Source: Flavobacterium psychrophilum (GTDB lineage Bacteria; Bacteroidota; Bacteroidia; Flavobacteriales; Flavobacteriaceae). Taken from it: a stretch of 46,933 nucleotides of DNA. The stretch is taken from assembly GCA_945862065.1 (NCBI GenBank), contig CAMAWT010000019.1:1-46933 (forward strand), in the 5' to 3' direction. The position numbers were made by a program, and so were the translations under genes. Positions 24,331 to 33,105 of this stretch are shown one piece after another. Position 1 is the first letter of the stretch. Each line of letters begins with the position of its first letter. The notes under the pieces were generated by a model. That model saw only the letters and a list, made by a program, of their open reading frames with translations, did not search any database and was not told where the DNA came from.

Positions 24331-25578
24331 ATGCAAAAAATCATCAACCGCTTCATAAGTTACGTTACCATCGACACTGAGTCTGATCCTTATTCAACCA
24401 CAACGCCAAGTACCGCAAAACAATTTGACCTTGCCAACTTATTAGTCCAAGAACTCAACCAAATTGGTATGCAAGACGTAACGATTGACCAATACGGTTA
24501 TGTAATGGCAACCCTCCCAAGCAACATTCAAGAAGAAGTGCCAACCATTGGTTTTATTGCACATTTTGACACAACACCAGATTTTACAGGTGCCAATGTC
24601 AACCCTCAAATTATTGAAAATTATGACGGAAAAGACATCGTCTTGAACAAAGAAAAAAACATCATACTCTCGCCCAACTATTTCAGCGATTTATTGCTTT
24701 ACAAAGGGCAAACCCTCATCACAACAGACGGAAACACACTTCTAGGTGCTGATGACAAAGCAGGAATTACCGAAATTATTACAGCCATGGAATACCTCAT
24801 CCAGCATCCCGAAATCAAACACGGAAAAATAAGAGTTGGTTTCACGCCCGACGAAGAAATTGGACGTGGTGCAGATAAATTTGATGTAGAAAAATTTGGC
24901 GCGCAATGGGCGTACACCATGGATGGAAGTCAGATTGGCGAACTAGAATACGAAAATTTCAATGCTGCCGGTGCCACCATCACATTTAAAGGAAAAAGCG
25001 TACACCCCGGTTATGCCAAAGGCAAAATGATCAATTCCATGCTCATTGCCAACGACTTTATTAACCATTTGCCAAAAAACGAAACCCCTCAAGAAACCTC
25101 TGCTTACGAAGGTTTTTTTCATGTGCACCACCTCAAAGGAAGCATAGAAGAGACGGTTTTAGAGCTTATCATCCGCGATTTTGACCAAGCAAAATTTGAA
25201 GAACGAAAAACACTCATTCATACCATTACCCAAAAATTTAACGACCAATTTGCAGCGCAGTTTGGCGAAGACATTGTTATTGCAGAAGTAAAAGACCAAT
25301 ATTACAACATGCGCCAAAAGGTAGAGCCCATGAAATTCATTGTAGATCTAGCCGAAAAAGCCATGAAAGAGCTTGATATACAACCACTTATCAAGCCAAT
25401 TCGTGGTGGCACAGACGGTTCGCGCCTTTCATACATGGGGCTGCCGTGCCCAAATATCTTTGCGGGCGGACACAATTTTCACGGAAAATACGAGTACGTA
25501 CCTGTAGAAAGCATGCAAAAAGCCGTTGAAGTAATCATCAAAATTGCCCAACTCACAGCTACTACCAAGTTTAATTAG
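24331..25578 (+). CDS. pepT: peptidase T (tripeptide aminopeptidase)
   Basis: The 415-residue M20-family zinc peptidase removes the N-terminal residue from tripeptides in the cytoplasm. Metal and catalytic motifs are visible. [12 protein letters not shown] near residue 78 gives His and Asp. [16 protein letters not shown] near 138 gives the bridging Asp. [17 protein letters not shown] near 170 gives the Glu pair. [19 protein letters not shown] and the C-terminal [22 protein letters not shown] complete the site. Length equals that of typical PepT. The frame is open a few codons upstream with a TTG, but ATG 24331 begins the conserved part. Codon use is richer in C than that of its neighbours. 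Confidence 0.97.
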   Translation: MQKIINRFISYVTIDTESDPYSTTTPSTAKQFDLANLLVQELNQIGMQDVTIDQYGYVMATLPSNIQEEVPTIGFIAHFDTTPDFTGANVNPQIIENYDGKDIVLNKEKNIILSPNYFSDLLLYKGQTLITTDGNTLLGADDKAGITEIITAMEYLIQHPEIKHGKIRVGFTPDEEIGRGADKFDVEKFGAQWAYTMDGSQIGELEYENFNAAGATITFKGKSVHPGYAKGKMINSMLIANDFINHLPKNETPQETSAYEGFFHVHHLKGSIEETVLELIIRDFDQAKFEERKTLIHTITQKFNDQFAAQFGEDIVIAEVKDQYYNMRQKVEPMKFIVDLAEKAMKELDIQPLIKPIRGGTDGSRLSYMGLPCPNIFAGGHNFHGKYEYVPVESMQKAVEVIIKIAQLTATTKFN

Positions 25579-25614
25579 AAGCAAATGACTCGGGCTTTTT
25601 CGATAATCCATGTA

Positions 25615-25680
25615 CCTGCTATCGCCTTTATCTCCTTTGCCCTTCGGGACTGCAGGAGGATATCGGCTCTATCAGGGCTA
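25615..25680 (-). repeat. dispersed intergenic repeat, family A (copy 2, reverse)
   Basis: Its reverse complement begins TAGCCCTGATAGAGCCGATA and contains CCCGAAGGGC and GGAGATAAAGGCGATAGCAGG, matching copies at 12769 and 35608. Confidence 0.85.
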
Positions 25681-25705
25681 AAAAATAAATCATAGCTTTA
25701 AAAAA

Positions 25706-26284
25706 ATGGACGAAAAACACACCTGGAACAAAACCAACAATTGGGAAAAAGAACTAGAAGAGCTCAAAAAATGTGTTGCCAAAACCCAATTGATAGAAAC
25801 CATCAAATGGGGTGCTACCACCTATACCTACAACAATAAAAACATCATTGGTATAAGTGGTTTCAAACACTTTTTTACCATTTGGTTTTTCAATGGTGTA
25901 TTTCTCAAAGACGATTTACAAGTACTGGTCAATGCCAACGAAGGGGTTACAAAAGCACTAAGACAATGGCGTTTTACCAATATCAATCAAATCAATGAAG
26001 AAAACATTATTCGATACATACATGAAGCCATTGATAACGAAAAAAATGGATTAACCATAAAACCTTCAAAAAAAGAAAAGATAAATAGCCTTTTTTTTGA
26101 AGATATTTTAGAACAAAATAAATCGCTTCAAGCTGCTTTTCAAAAATTTTCTGTTGCCAAACAAAATGAATTTCTGGAGTATATTGAAAGTGCCAAACAA
26201 GAAAAAACAAAACAAACCAGAGCTGAAAAAATAACCCCTTTGATTATACAAGGAATTGGGCTAAACGATAAGTACAAGAAATAA
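25706..26284 (+). CDS. YdeI/OmpD-associated family protein (DUF1801-type N-terminus)
   Basis: The 192-residue protein has a DUF1801-like domain (about 10-110) with LIETIKWGATTYTYNNKNII and FFTIWFFNGVFLKDD. The C-terminal part reads LQAAFQKFSVAKQNEFLEYI, then AKQEKTKQTRAEKI, the OmdA/YdeI signature. There is no signal peptide. The family includes YdeI-like proteins implicated in resistance to antimicrobial peptides; the biochemical activity is unclear. It stands alone, preceded by a family A repeat and followed by a strong terminator. Confidence 0.9.
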   Translation: MDEKHTWNKTNNWEKELEELKKCVAKTQLIETIKWGATTYTYNNKNIIGISGFKHFFTIWFFNGVFLKDDLQVLVNANEGVTKALRQWRFTNINQINEENIIRYIHEAIDNEKNGLTIKPSKKEKINSLFFEDILEQNKSLQAAFQKFSVAKQNEFLEYIESAKQEKTKQTRAEKITPLIIQGIGLNDKYKK

Positions 26285-26286
26285 AA

Positions 26287-26322
26287 AAGTCCAAATCATT
26301 TACGATTTGGACTTCCATTTTT
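26287..26322. terminator. convergent terminator between the YdeI-like gene and yajC
   Basis: AAGTCCAAATC (26287-26297) pairs perfectly with GATTTGGACTT (26304-26314) and has A and T runs on the two sides. It serves the plus-strand gene and the minus-strand yajC. Confidence 0.85.
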
Positions 26323-26334
26323 TTTAAAATAAAA

Positions 26335-26610
26335 CTACGCTTTTTTGTTCAAAGCTGCACTCATTTCCATAGAAATAGCTGATTTTTCTATTTTTATTTT
26401 ACCCGCCATAGTTTCCATAACTACTGTAGTTTCTGCCATTTCAGCAATTTTTCCATGAAAACCACTTTTCGTAATTATTTTATCTCCTACTTTCAAACCA
26501 CTTTCAAACGTTTTTTCTTTTTTCAATTTCTTTTGTTGTGGTAAAATCATAAAAAAATAAATGACCACAAACATTAAAATAAATGGTAAAAATTGTTTAA
26601 TCTGTTCCAT
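26335..26610 (-). CDS. yajC: preprotein translocase subunit YajC
   Basis: The 91-residue protein has one N-terminal helix ending in the family motif FFMILPQQKKLKKEK. The YajC domain follows (GLKVGDKIITKSGFHGKIAE). YajC associates with SecDF in the inner membrane and supports Sec-dependent export. It follows nusB on the minus strand with a 45-base gap; the two genes are also neighbours in other flavobacteria. The length is normal. Confidence 0.95.
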   Translation of the reverse strand: MEQIKQFLPFILMFVVIYFFMILPQQKKLKKEKTFESGLKVGDKIITKSGFHGKIAEMAETTVVMETMAGKIKIEKSAISMEMSAALNKKA

Positions 26611-26655
26611 AATAATATATTAAATTGTGATTGACTTTGCAATCGGTTACTCATT

Positions 26656-27597
26656 TTATAATAATCCGCGACCTATTTTTTTTATTTTATCAGTCCCGGC
26701 ATTTTCTTTTACTAAATTATCTAAAATTCCGTTGATAAAAATACTACTTTTTGGAGTAGAATATTCTTTTGCCAACTCTAAATATTCGTTAATAGTCACT
26801 TTTACAGGAATGGACGGAAAATGTAAAAACTCACAAATTGCCATTTTCAAAATTATAGTATCCAATTCTGCAATTCGTTCCATATCCCAATTGGGAGTTT
26901 TATCTTGAAATTCTTTAGTCAGTTTATCTTCATTCAAAACCGTTTTTCTAAACAAAGTCAAACCAAAATCTCTATCTTCAATATCTTTGTACAATTTAGT
27001 AATTCTAAATGCATCCTCCTCTTTAGAAAATTGCTTCAACTCTTTGTGAATCTGTGTATTTACCATCGGAATATCATCCACCCAAGTCAACTTAAAATCT
27101 TCTAAATAAGAATACAAAGTTTCATTTGGAGCAACAATTTCAGCAAACATATCAGCAACAAAAAAACGATCTTCTTCAAAAGTAGTCGATGGTTTTGCCA
27201 TATATTTAGAATACAAAGTACTGCTTTTTATTTCTTGCAAAAGCGTTAAAATAGTCGAATCATTAATATTCCAATTGTTGATTTTATGAACTTCAATCGC
27301 ATTTCTCAACGAATTATTTTCATCTAAAGCAATTAAAACAGCATTGTTTACAAAGCGGAGATTCGGATTTCGTTCTTCTGGAGTTGAAAGGTGTTTTTTC
27401 TTAGAAATTTCGATAAAATCAAGTTCTTTTTTTCTGAATTCAACAAGTGCCGCTAACAAAATTAAGTAAAGTTCTAAAATGTTTTCAGTACTTGCTGCTA
27501 AGAATTTTTCTTGTTTCTCAAGATTATCAGAACCATTTTGGTGCATCGCATAAATGGATTGCATCACTTTTACTCGAATATGTCTTCTATTTAACAC
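26656..27597 (-). CDS. nusB: transcription antitermination factor NusB (long Bacteroidota form)
   Basis: The 313-residue protein begins LNRRHIRVKVMQSIYAMHQN and carries the NusB helical domain in the C-terminal third. That part includes WDMERIAELDTIILKMAICE and VKVTINEYLELAKEYSTPKS, then IFINGILDNLVKE. NusB binds boxA RNA with S10 (NusE) for rRNA antitermination. The usual NusB is about 140 residues; the additional N-terminal and middle helical region (about residues 30-190) is a known trait of Bacteroidota homologues, and its role is not known to me. It is transcribed with yajC. Confidence 0.94.
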   Translation of the reverse strand: MLNRRHIRVKVMQSIYAMHQNGSDNLEKQEKFLAASTENILELYLILLAALVEFRKKELDFIEISKKKHLSTPEERNPNLRFVNNAVLIALDENNSLRNAIEVHKINNWNINDSTILTLLQEIKSSTLYSKYMAKPSTTFEEDRFFVADMFAEIVAPNETLYSYLEDFKLTWVDDIPMVNTQIHKELKQFSKEEDAFRITKLYKDIEDRDFGLTLFRKTVLNEDKLTKEFQDKTPNWDMERIAELDTIILKMAICEFLHFPSIPVKVTINEYLELAKEYSTPKSSIFINGILDNLVKENAGTDKIKKIGRGLL

Positions 27598-27687
27598 GGA
27601 TAAGAACTTTTGAATTTATATAAAATACAGAGCGAAAACACATTTGCTTTCGCTCTGCAAAAATAGAATTATTTTTTAGAAAGCCTA

Positions 27688-28794
27688 TTATTGGTTACCC
27701 TTTTCTTTCTTTTTGTTTGCGATTCTAATTTCGGCCAAAGCCATAGCCGCTTTTTGTGGCGTTACATTATTGGCAACAGCATAATCAAAAATTTCCAAAG
27801 TTGTATTATAAATATTTTCAGTTTTACGAATGGTTTCAGCATGATCATATTTTGCAATTTCAGAATTAACACTGATGATTCCACCTGCATTTATTAAAAA
27901 ATCAGGTGCATATAAAATACCTCGTTCCATCAAAATTGGTCCGTGTACATTTTCGTCAGCTAATTGATTGTTAGCCGCTCCAGCAATTATTTTAGCTTGA
28001 ATTTTGTGAACTGTATCATCATTGATTGTAGCACCCAAAGCACAAGGTGCATAAATATCAACTTCTGCAGCATACATATCGGATCCTCTAAAAATAGAAG
28101 CACCATATTTTTTGCTTACTTCTTCCAAACGAGCTTCATTAATATCAGAAATTTCAATTAAAGCCCCTTCTTTTGTGAGATAATCTACCAAAGTTTCTCC
28201 AACATGACCAATTCCTTGTACCAATACTTTTTTACCTGAAAGATTATCTGAACCAAATTTATATTTTGCCGCTGCTTTCATTCCCATAAAAACCCCAAGT
28301 GCTGTAATCGGTGATGGGTTTCCAGAACCTCCTCTAGACTCTGAAATTCCTGTTACATAAGGTGTCACATCATTTACAATGTCCATATCTTTTGTTTCCA
28401 TACCTACATCTTCTGCAGTGATATAACGTCCTGAAAGTGAGTGTACAAAAGCCCCAAATTTGCGCATTAATTCAGGAGTTTTTTGAGTTTTTGCATCACC
28501 AATAATGACAGCTTTACCTCCTCCTAAATCCAATCCAGTGATGGCAGATTTATAGGTCATGCCTCTAGAAAGACGCAAAACATCATTCAAAGCTTCCCAC
28601 TCATTGGCATAATTCCACATTCTAGTTCCTCCAAGTGCAGGACCCAAAACTGAATTATGAATGCCAATTATTGCTTTTAATCCCGTATCTTTGTCGTTAC
28701 AAAACACAACTTGTTCGTGATTGTCAAATGAGATTTGCCCGAAGACCGGATTCATTTTTTGAAGCGCTTCTACGCTATTTATTTCTGTAATCAT
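27688..28794 (-). CDS. leucine dehydrogenase-type Glu/Leu/Phe/Val dehydrogenase
   Basis: The 368-residue NAD-dependent amino-acid dehydrogenase has ALGGTRMWNY, then MTYKSAITGLDLGGGKAVII with the catalytic Lys in GGGK. ITAEDVGMETKDMDIV carries the conserved Asp region, the NAD fold has VLVQGIGHVGETLVDYL, and IIAGAANNQL matches the family GSANNQL. It oxidatively deaminates branched-chain amino acids to 2-oxo acids, feeding branched fatty-acid or energy metabolism. Valine versus leucine preference cannot be told. The frame is open 20 codons upstream, but MITEINSVEALQ (28794) matches the usual N-terminus. It is monocistronic. Confidence 0.93.
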   Translation of the reverse strand: MITEINSVEALQKMNPVFGQISFDNHEQVVFCNDKDTGLKAIIGIHNSVLGPALGGTRMWNYANEWEALNDVLRLSRGMTYKSAITGLDLGGGKAVIIGDAKTQKTPELMRKFGAFVHSLSGRYITAEDVGMETKDMDIVNDVTPYVTGISESRGGSGNPSPITALGVFMGMKAAAKYKFGSDNLSGKKVLVQGIGHVGETLVDYLTKEGALIEISDINEARLEEVSKKYGASIFRGSDMYAAEVDIYAPCALGATINDDTVHKIQAKIIAGAANNQLADENVHGPILMERGILYAPDFLINAGGIISVNSEIAKYDHAETIRKTENIYNTTLEIFDYAVANNVTPQKAAMALAEIRIANKKKEKGNQ

Positions 28795-28987
28795 AAAATA
28801 TAATTTTGTTGCGATTTTATCAAAAAGTTTAGACAAATTTATGTTTTTATTCAAAACGTTAGCTTGTTTTTTTGTGAAATTTAATAGATTAACAAATAAT
28901 CATTTGTAGTATGTTTTACAGAAATTTTAAAATTTTCATTTTTTTAACATAATATAAATAATAAATTAACCTGAATACATAATAAAA

Positions 28988-30745
28988 ATGAAAGAATTAG
29001 CTTATTTAAATAAATATTTCATAAAATATAAATACCGATTTTTATTAGGAATCGTCATCACCATTGTAGCGCAAATCTTCTTTTTGTTTACACCAAAATT
29101 AATAAGTAAGTCATTTAAAGCCATAGAAGAAGCACATAAATCGGGTATATCGATTGCAACTTTAAAAAGTGGTTTGATTGAAAACATAGGACTTGTCATT
29201 GGAACGGCATTAATTGCTGGGTTTTTGACTTTTTTAATGCGTCAAACATTAATTGTCATGTCAAGACACGTTGAATTTGATTTGAAAAATGAAGTGTTTC
29301 AACAATATGAAAATTTAGATCAAAACTTTTACAAGCAAAACAGAACCGGAGATTTGATGAATCGAATCAGCGAAGACGTTGGTAAAGTTCGAATGTACGT
29401 TGGACCCGCAGTAATGTACACCATTAATACGCTTATTCGTTTTACGATTGTAATATTATATATGTACAATGTTTCGCCAACGCTGACCTTATATACATTG
29501 CTCCCTTTGCCTTTTTTGTCGTACATTATTTTCAAATTAAGTGTAGAAATCAATATCAGAAGTACAATATTTCAACAATATTTATCAAAAATATCAACTT
29601 ATACTCAAGAAGTTTTTTCGGGTATTAGAGTCATCAAAGCCTATTCATTAGAAAAACAAAACCAAGAAAGCATCATTTCATTAGCTAATGAAAGTAAAGC
29701 AAAAAGTTTAAAATTAGCAAGTGTTCAATCGCTTTTTGGACCATTGATGATAACATTAATTGGTATTAGTAATTTGGTTGTTATTTACTTTGGCGGAATG
29801 ATGTACATCAACGGAACGATAAAAAACATTGGAACCATTGCCGAATTTATTCTTTATGTTAACATGCTTACTTGGCCTGTAGCCTCCATTGGATGGGTTT
29901 CGTCTATGGTTCAAGAAGCAGAAGCTTCACAGACAAGAATCAATGAATTTTTAAAAATTCAACCAGAAATTGTAAACAACAACCCAAATCAAACACCTAT
30001 TTTGGGACAAATTGAGTTCAAAAATGTAAATTTTGTATATGATGACACCAATATTGAAGCCTTAAAAGATATTTCTTTCACAATCAACAAAGGGGAAACC
30101 CTAGCAATTTTAGGCAAAACGGGATCAGGAAAATCAACCATTTTATCCTTGATTACCCGAATGTATGATATAAAAATGGGAGAAATACTTGTTGATGATC
30201 AACCTATTCACAAATTAAATCTTAATAATTTACGAAACAGTATCGGAATTGTGCCGCAAGACCCGTTTTTATTTTCTGATTCTATCATTAATAATATAAA
30301 ATTCGGAAAAGAAGATGCCACTTATGATGAAGTAGTAGTTGCTGCAAAACAAGCTGTTGTTCATAATAACATCATGGATTTTCAAGATCAATATGAAACC
30401 ATTCTTGGCGAAAGAGGCATTACCCTTTCGGGAGGACAAAAACAACGTGTTTCTATTGCACGAGTTTTAATAAAAAAAGCCGAAATATTGTTGCTAGATG
30501 ATTGTTTGTCAGCGGTTGATACCGAAACCGAAGAACAAATTTTAAACAATTTATTAGAAATTTGTAAAAACAAAACAACCATTATTGTAAGTCACCGTGT
30601 TTCGTCTGCAAAAAATGCCGATAAAATAATAATCATTGACGAAGGAAAAATCCTACAGCAAGGCTCTCATAATCAGTTGTTAAACGAAGAAGGCTACTAC
30701 AGAGAACTTTATTACAAACAACTTTCAGAAAAAGAATTTAATTAA
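28988..30745 (+). CDS. ABC exporter (fused permease and ATPase)
   Basis: The 585-residue half-transporter has a six-helix permease domain (1-320) and a C-terminal ATPase. Walker A is GKTGSGKST near residue 376, the signature is LSGGQKQR near 480, Walker B is ILLLDDCLSAVD near 503, and the switch is IIVSHRVSSA. The residue after the Walker B Asp is Asp, not the usual catalytic Glu. That is the degenerate-site pattern seen in one subunit of heterodimeric exporters such as BmrCD or TM287/288. No partner gene is adjacent, so either it pairs with one elsewhere or works as a homodimer. MsbA- or multidrug-like export is likely; the substrate is unknown. Confidence 0.94.
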   Translation: MKELAYLNKYFIKYKYRFLLGIVITIVAQIFFLFTPKLISKSFKAIEEAHKSGISIATLKSGLIENIGLVIGTALIAGFLTFLMRQTLIVMSRHVEFDLKNEVFQQYENLDQNFYKQNRTGDLMNRISEDVGKVRMYVGPAVMYTINTLIRFTIVILYMYNVSPTLTLYTLLPLPFLSYIIFKLSVEINIRSTIFQQYLSKISTYTQEVFSGIRVIKAYSLEKQNQESIISLANESKAKSLKLASVQSLFGPLMITLIGISNLVVIYFGGMMYINGTIKNIGTIAEFILYVNMLTWPVASIGWVSSMVQEAEASQTRINEFLKIQPEIVNNNPNQTPILGQIEFKNVNFVYDDTNIEALKDISFTINKGETLAILGKTGSGKSTILSLITRMYDIKMGEILVDDQPIHKLNLNNLRNSIGIVPQDPFLFSDSIINNIKFGKEDATYDEVVVAAKQAVVHNNIMDFQDQYETILGERGITLSGGQKQRVSIARVLIKKAEILLLDDCLSAVDTETEEQILNNLLEICKNKTTIIVSHRVSSAKNADKIIIIDEGKILQQGSHNQLLNEEGYYRELYYKQLSEKEFN

Positions 30746-30814
30746 TATTTGCTTACTATTATTTTTTTTATGATTTTTGATTACTGAAAAAACAACTTAA
30801 TTGATTGGGAAAAT

Positions 30815-31195
30815 ATGAGAGAAAATGATTTATTAGAAAAAGACGAGATTTTTTCTAAAGTATTACGAGCAGGAAGAAGAACTTATTTTTTTGATGTAAG
30901 AGCAACTAAATCAGATGATTACTACATCACCATTACAGAAAGTAAAAAGTTTACAGAAGAAGATGGTTCGTTTCATTTCAAAAAACATAAAATTTATCTG
31001 TACAAAGAAGATTTTAGTGCATTCAAAGAAATTTTAGATGAAATGACTTCTTTTGTCTTTAATAATAAAGGTGAGGAAGTAATTTCTGAAAGACATCAAA
31101 AAGATTTTAAAAGAGAATTCACAACAGATGTAGTGGCAAATGAAGAGCCAAAACCAGAAAAGAATTATACCGATATCGATTTTGATGATATTTAA
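30815..31195 (+). CDS. PUR family DNA/RNA-binding protein (DUF3276)
   Basis: The 126-residue protein begins MRENDLLEKDEIFSKVLRAG and continues RRTYFFDVRATKSDDYYITI. One PUR-alpha-like repeat covers about residues 10-80 (beta strands plus KIYLYKEDFSAFKEILDEM), followed by an acidic tail. Bacterial PUR proteins bind single-stranded nucleic acid as dimers and are common in Bacteroidota and spirochaetes. The physiological target is unknown. It follows the ABC exporter by 69 bases and ends at a strong terminator. Confidence 0.92.
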   Translation: MRENDLLEKDEIFSKVLRAGRRTYFFDVRATKSDDYYITITESKKFTEEDGSFHFKKHKIYLYKEDFSAFKEILDEMTSFVFNNKGEEVISERHQKDFKREFTTDVVANEEPKPEKNYTDIDFDDI

Positions 31196-31206
31196 AAATA
31201 GCAAAC

Positions 31207-31240
31207 AAAAAAATCCGAAATTAATTTTTCGGATTTTTTT
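31207..31240. terminator. convergent terminator after the PUR gene
   Basis: AAAAAAATCCGAAA (31207-31220) and TTTCGGATTTTTTT (31227-31240) are perfect complements. It serves both the PUR gene and the minus-strand Mpo1-like gene. Confidence 0.88.
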
Positions 31241-31241
31241 T

Positions 31242-31700
31242 TTATTTTAAAATTTTCTTGATAACCCAAGCCGGACCAATCAACAAAAACTGAATGTCTT
31301 TTAAAAACGATGGTTTCATTCCTTCCAATTTATGGCCATAGAATTGACCAACCCAAGCAATTGCAAAAACAACAATAGAAAAAATCCACAACGAAACATA
31401 CATTGAAATAAAATAATTTGCTACTAAACAAAAAATCGAAAACAAGACCACTTTTAAAGCCATCAACGAAGACAATCGCAGGTAAAAAACAAATAAAAAC
31501 CCTATTACTATGGCTGCCCAATTAACAAATATTGGATTGTTGATTCCAATTAAATCTACTAAAAAACCATTTGGAATTGACAGAAAAAGTCCCACAATCG
31601 AAAAGAAAATAGCGGGTACACATATAAAATGTATGGCAATATTGGTAGGATTTTGATGACTTACAGCATATTCTTCAAACCATTGATCTAATGTTCTCAT
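31242..31700 (-). CDS. Mpo1-like (DUF962) membrane protein
   Basis: The 152-residue protein opens MRTLDQWFEEYAVSHQNPTN and continues IAIHFICVPAIFFSIVGLF, the Mpo1/DUF962 signature. Four hydrophobic helices and a C-terminal GQFYGHKLEGMKPSFLKDIQ segment follow. The yeast homologue Mpo1 is an Fe-dependent dioxygenase in alpha-oxidation of 2-hydroxy fatty acids. The histidines here (SHQNP, IHF, GHKLEG) agree with metal binding, but the bacterial activity is not settled. It is monocistronic, between two terminators. Confidence 0.92.
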   Translation of the reverse strand: MRTLDQWFEEYAVSHQNPTNIAIHFICVPAIFFSIVGLFLSIPNGFLVDLIGINNPIFVNWAAIVIGFLFVFYLRLSSLMALKVVLFSIFCLVANYFISMYVSLWIFSIVVFAIAWVGQFYGHKLEGMKPSFLKDIQFLLIGPAWVIKKILK

Positions 31701-31734
31701 CTAATTATTTTTAAATTAATTTCAAATATAAAAA

Positions 31735-31763
31735 AAAATCTCAAAGTAAAACTCTGAGATTTT
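31735..31763. terminator. terminator after the dual immunophilin gene
   Basis: AAAATCTCA and TGAGATTTT pair perfectly, and AGT/ACT extends the stem after a one-base mismatch. It lies 20 bases beyond the stop at 31784 of the minus-strand gene. Confidence 0.75.
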
Positions 31764-31783
31764 AATATAAAAATAAAATTTAA

Positions 31784-32716
31784 TTATTTAACGTCCATCA
31801 ACTCAACATCAAAAACCAATGTTGCGTTTGGCGGAATCGCACCACCTGCACCAGCAGAACCATATGCTAAATATGGCGGAATCACAAAACGTGCTTTATC
31901 ACCAACTTTCAACAAAGCAATTCCTTCGTCCCAACCTTCAATTACTTGACCTTGACCCAATCTAAATTCAATTGGCTTTTTTCTCGGATACGATGAATCA
32001 AACACTTTTCCGTTATCCAAAGCACCTTGATAATGCACAGAAACCGTTTTGCCGTTCTCTGCATGCTTACCATTTCCTTTCTGAATAATTTGGTAACGCA
32101 ATCCACTTTCTGTCTTTTCAAAACCAGCAGCCAATTTTTCCATCGCTTCCTCTGCTTGTTTTTTAGCCTCATCCATTCGTCGTAATCTAGAGCCTTCAAA
32201 AACTCTGAAAGCTTCAACCGCGTTCCAATTAACCGCTTCATCTCCTACTCTCAAAATCTCAACAGTATCCATAAAATCACCTTGTTCTACAGCATCAACA
32301 ACTTCCTGTCCTTCAACAACATGACCAAAAACTGTATGTTTATTATCCAACCAAGAAGTAGGAATATGCGTAATAAAAAATTGCGATCCATTAGATGCCG
32401 GACCCGAATTTGCCATACTCAACACACCCGGTTTATCGTGCTTCAATGAAGGATGAAACTCGTCTTCAAAGTTGTATCCCGGACCACCCGTACCTTGACC
32501 TTGTGGGCAACCACCCTGAATCATAAAGTCAGGAATCACACGATGAAATTTCAACCCATCAAAATAAGGAGTTCCTTGCGGACGCGCTTTGTTTTCAAGG
32601 TTTCCTTCTGCAAGAGCCACGAAGTTTCCAACGGTTCCTGGGGTTAAATCATGACTTAATTTTGCTAAAATCGGACCTTTGGTCGTATTAAATTTAGCAT
32701 ATATTCCGTTTTCCAT
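31784..32716 (-). CDS. dual immunophilin: cyclophilin-FKBP fusion peptidylprolyl isomerase
   Basis: The protein is 310 residues from ATG 32716. Residues about 5-175 form a cyclophilin domain ([52 protein letters not shown]). After a Lys/Glu/Ala-rich helical linker ([20 protein letters not shown]), residues about 205-310 form an FKBP domain ([53 protein letters not shown]). Both active sites look intact. Such cyclophilin-FKBP fusions are known from Flavobacterium and a few other lineages. No signal peptide is seen from this start, so it is probably cytoplasmic. The longer frame (to 32776) overlaps the promoter and was rejected. Confidence 0.95.
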   Translation of the reverse strand: MENGIYAKFNTTKGPILAKLSHDLTPGTVGNFVALAEGNLENKARPQGTPYFDGLKFHRVIPDFMIQGGCPQGQGTGGPGYNFEDEFHPSLKHDKPGVLSMANSGPASNGSQFFITHIPTSWLDNKHTVFGHVVEGQEVVDAVEQGDFMDTVEILRVGDEAVNWNAVEAFRVFEGSRLRRMDEAKKQAEEAMEKLAAGFEKTESGLRYQIIQKGNGKHAENGKTVSVHYQGALDNGKVFDSSYPRKKPIEFRLGQGQVIEGWDEGIALLKVGDKARFVIPPYLAYGSAGAGGAIPPNATLVFDVELMDVK

Positions 32717-32746
32717 TTGTAATTGTTTTTTTATAAATAAGAACGA

Positions 32747-32776
32747 CAAATTTACAACAATAAAACAAAACCACAA
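32747..32776 (-). promoter_or_regulatory. promoter of the dual immunophilin gene
   Basis: On the minus strand TTG (32776-32774) and TAAATTTG (32754-32747), with a 19-base spacer, match the Bacteroidota consensus exactly. This also decides the start codon at 32716. Confidence 0.75.
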
Positions 32777-32809
32777 AAAGTAGTTTTACAACAAAAAACA
32801 GTTTTTTTT

Positions 32810-32907
32810 GGGCGCTACCCTCCGGGTCGGGTCATCCGTTACAAGTCCTCGCAGGCCTCCGCTATCGCTTCAGCCTGCTGTGGGCTTTCCACTTCTACCC
32901 CTAGCGC
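32810..32907 (+). repeat. dispersed intergenic repeat, family B (opposite orientation)
   Basis: It contains GGGCGCTACCCTCCGGGTCG, CAAGTCCTCGC and CTGTGGGCTTTCCACTTC, the reverse complements of segments in 5054-5136. It is distinctly GC-rich against the neighbours. Confidence 0.7.
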
Positions 32908-33105
32908 AGTTTTGTAGTAAATAGAAAAATTAGATTTTTATCCAATGAAAACTTAATCCTATTTATTTTTTTAACTACTTTTGTTGCATGTTTTCCAAAA
33001 CTCATTAAACAAAAAAAACAATTATTGCAAACATTTAGTTTATAAAAACATTCACTTTTATACGTTAATTATCATTAAACTTTCAATTCTAATCACTTTT
33101 TTAAA

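Noticed and set aside
31942..32241. 99-codon alternative frame inside the dual immunophilin gene
   Set aside because: It lies in another frame of the same strand within conserved domains; it has no own start context or family.
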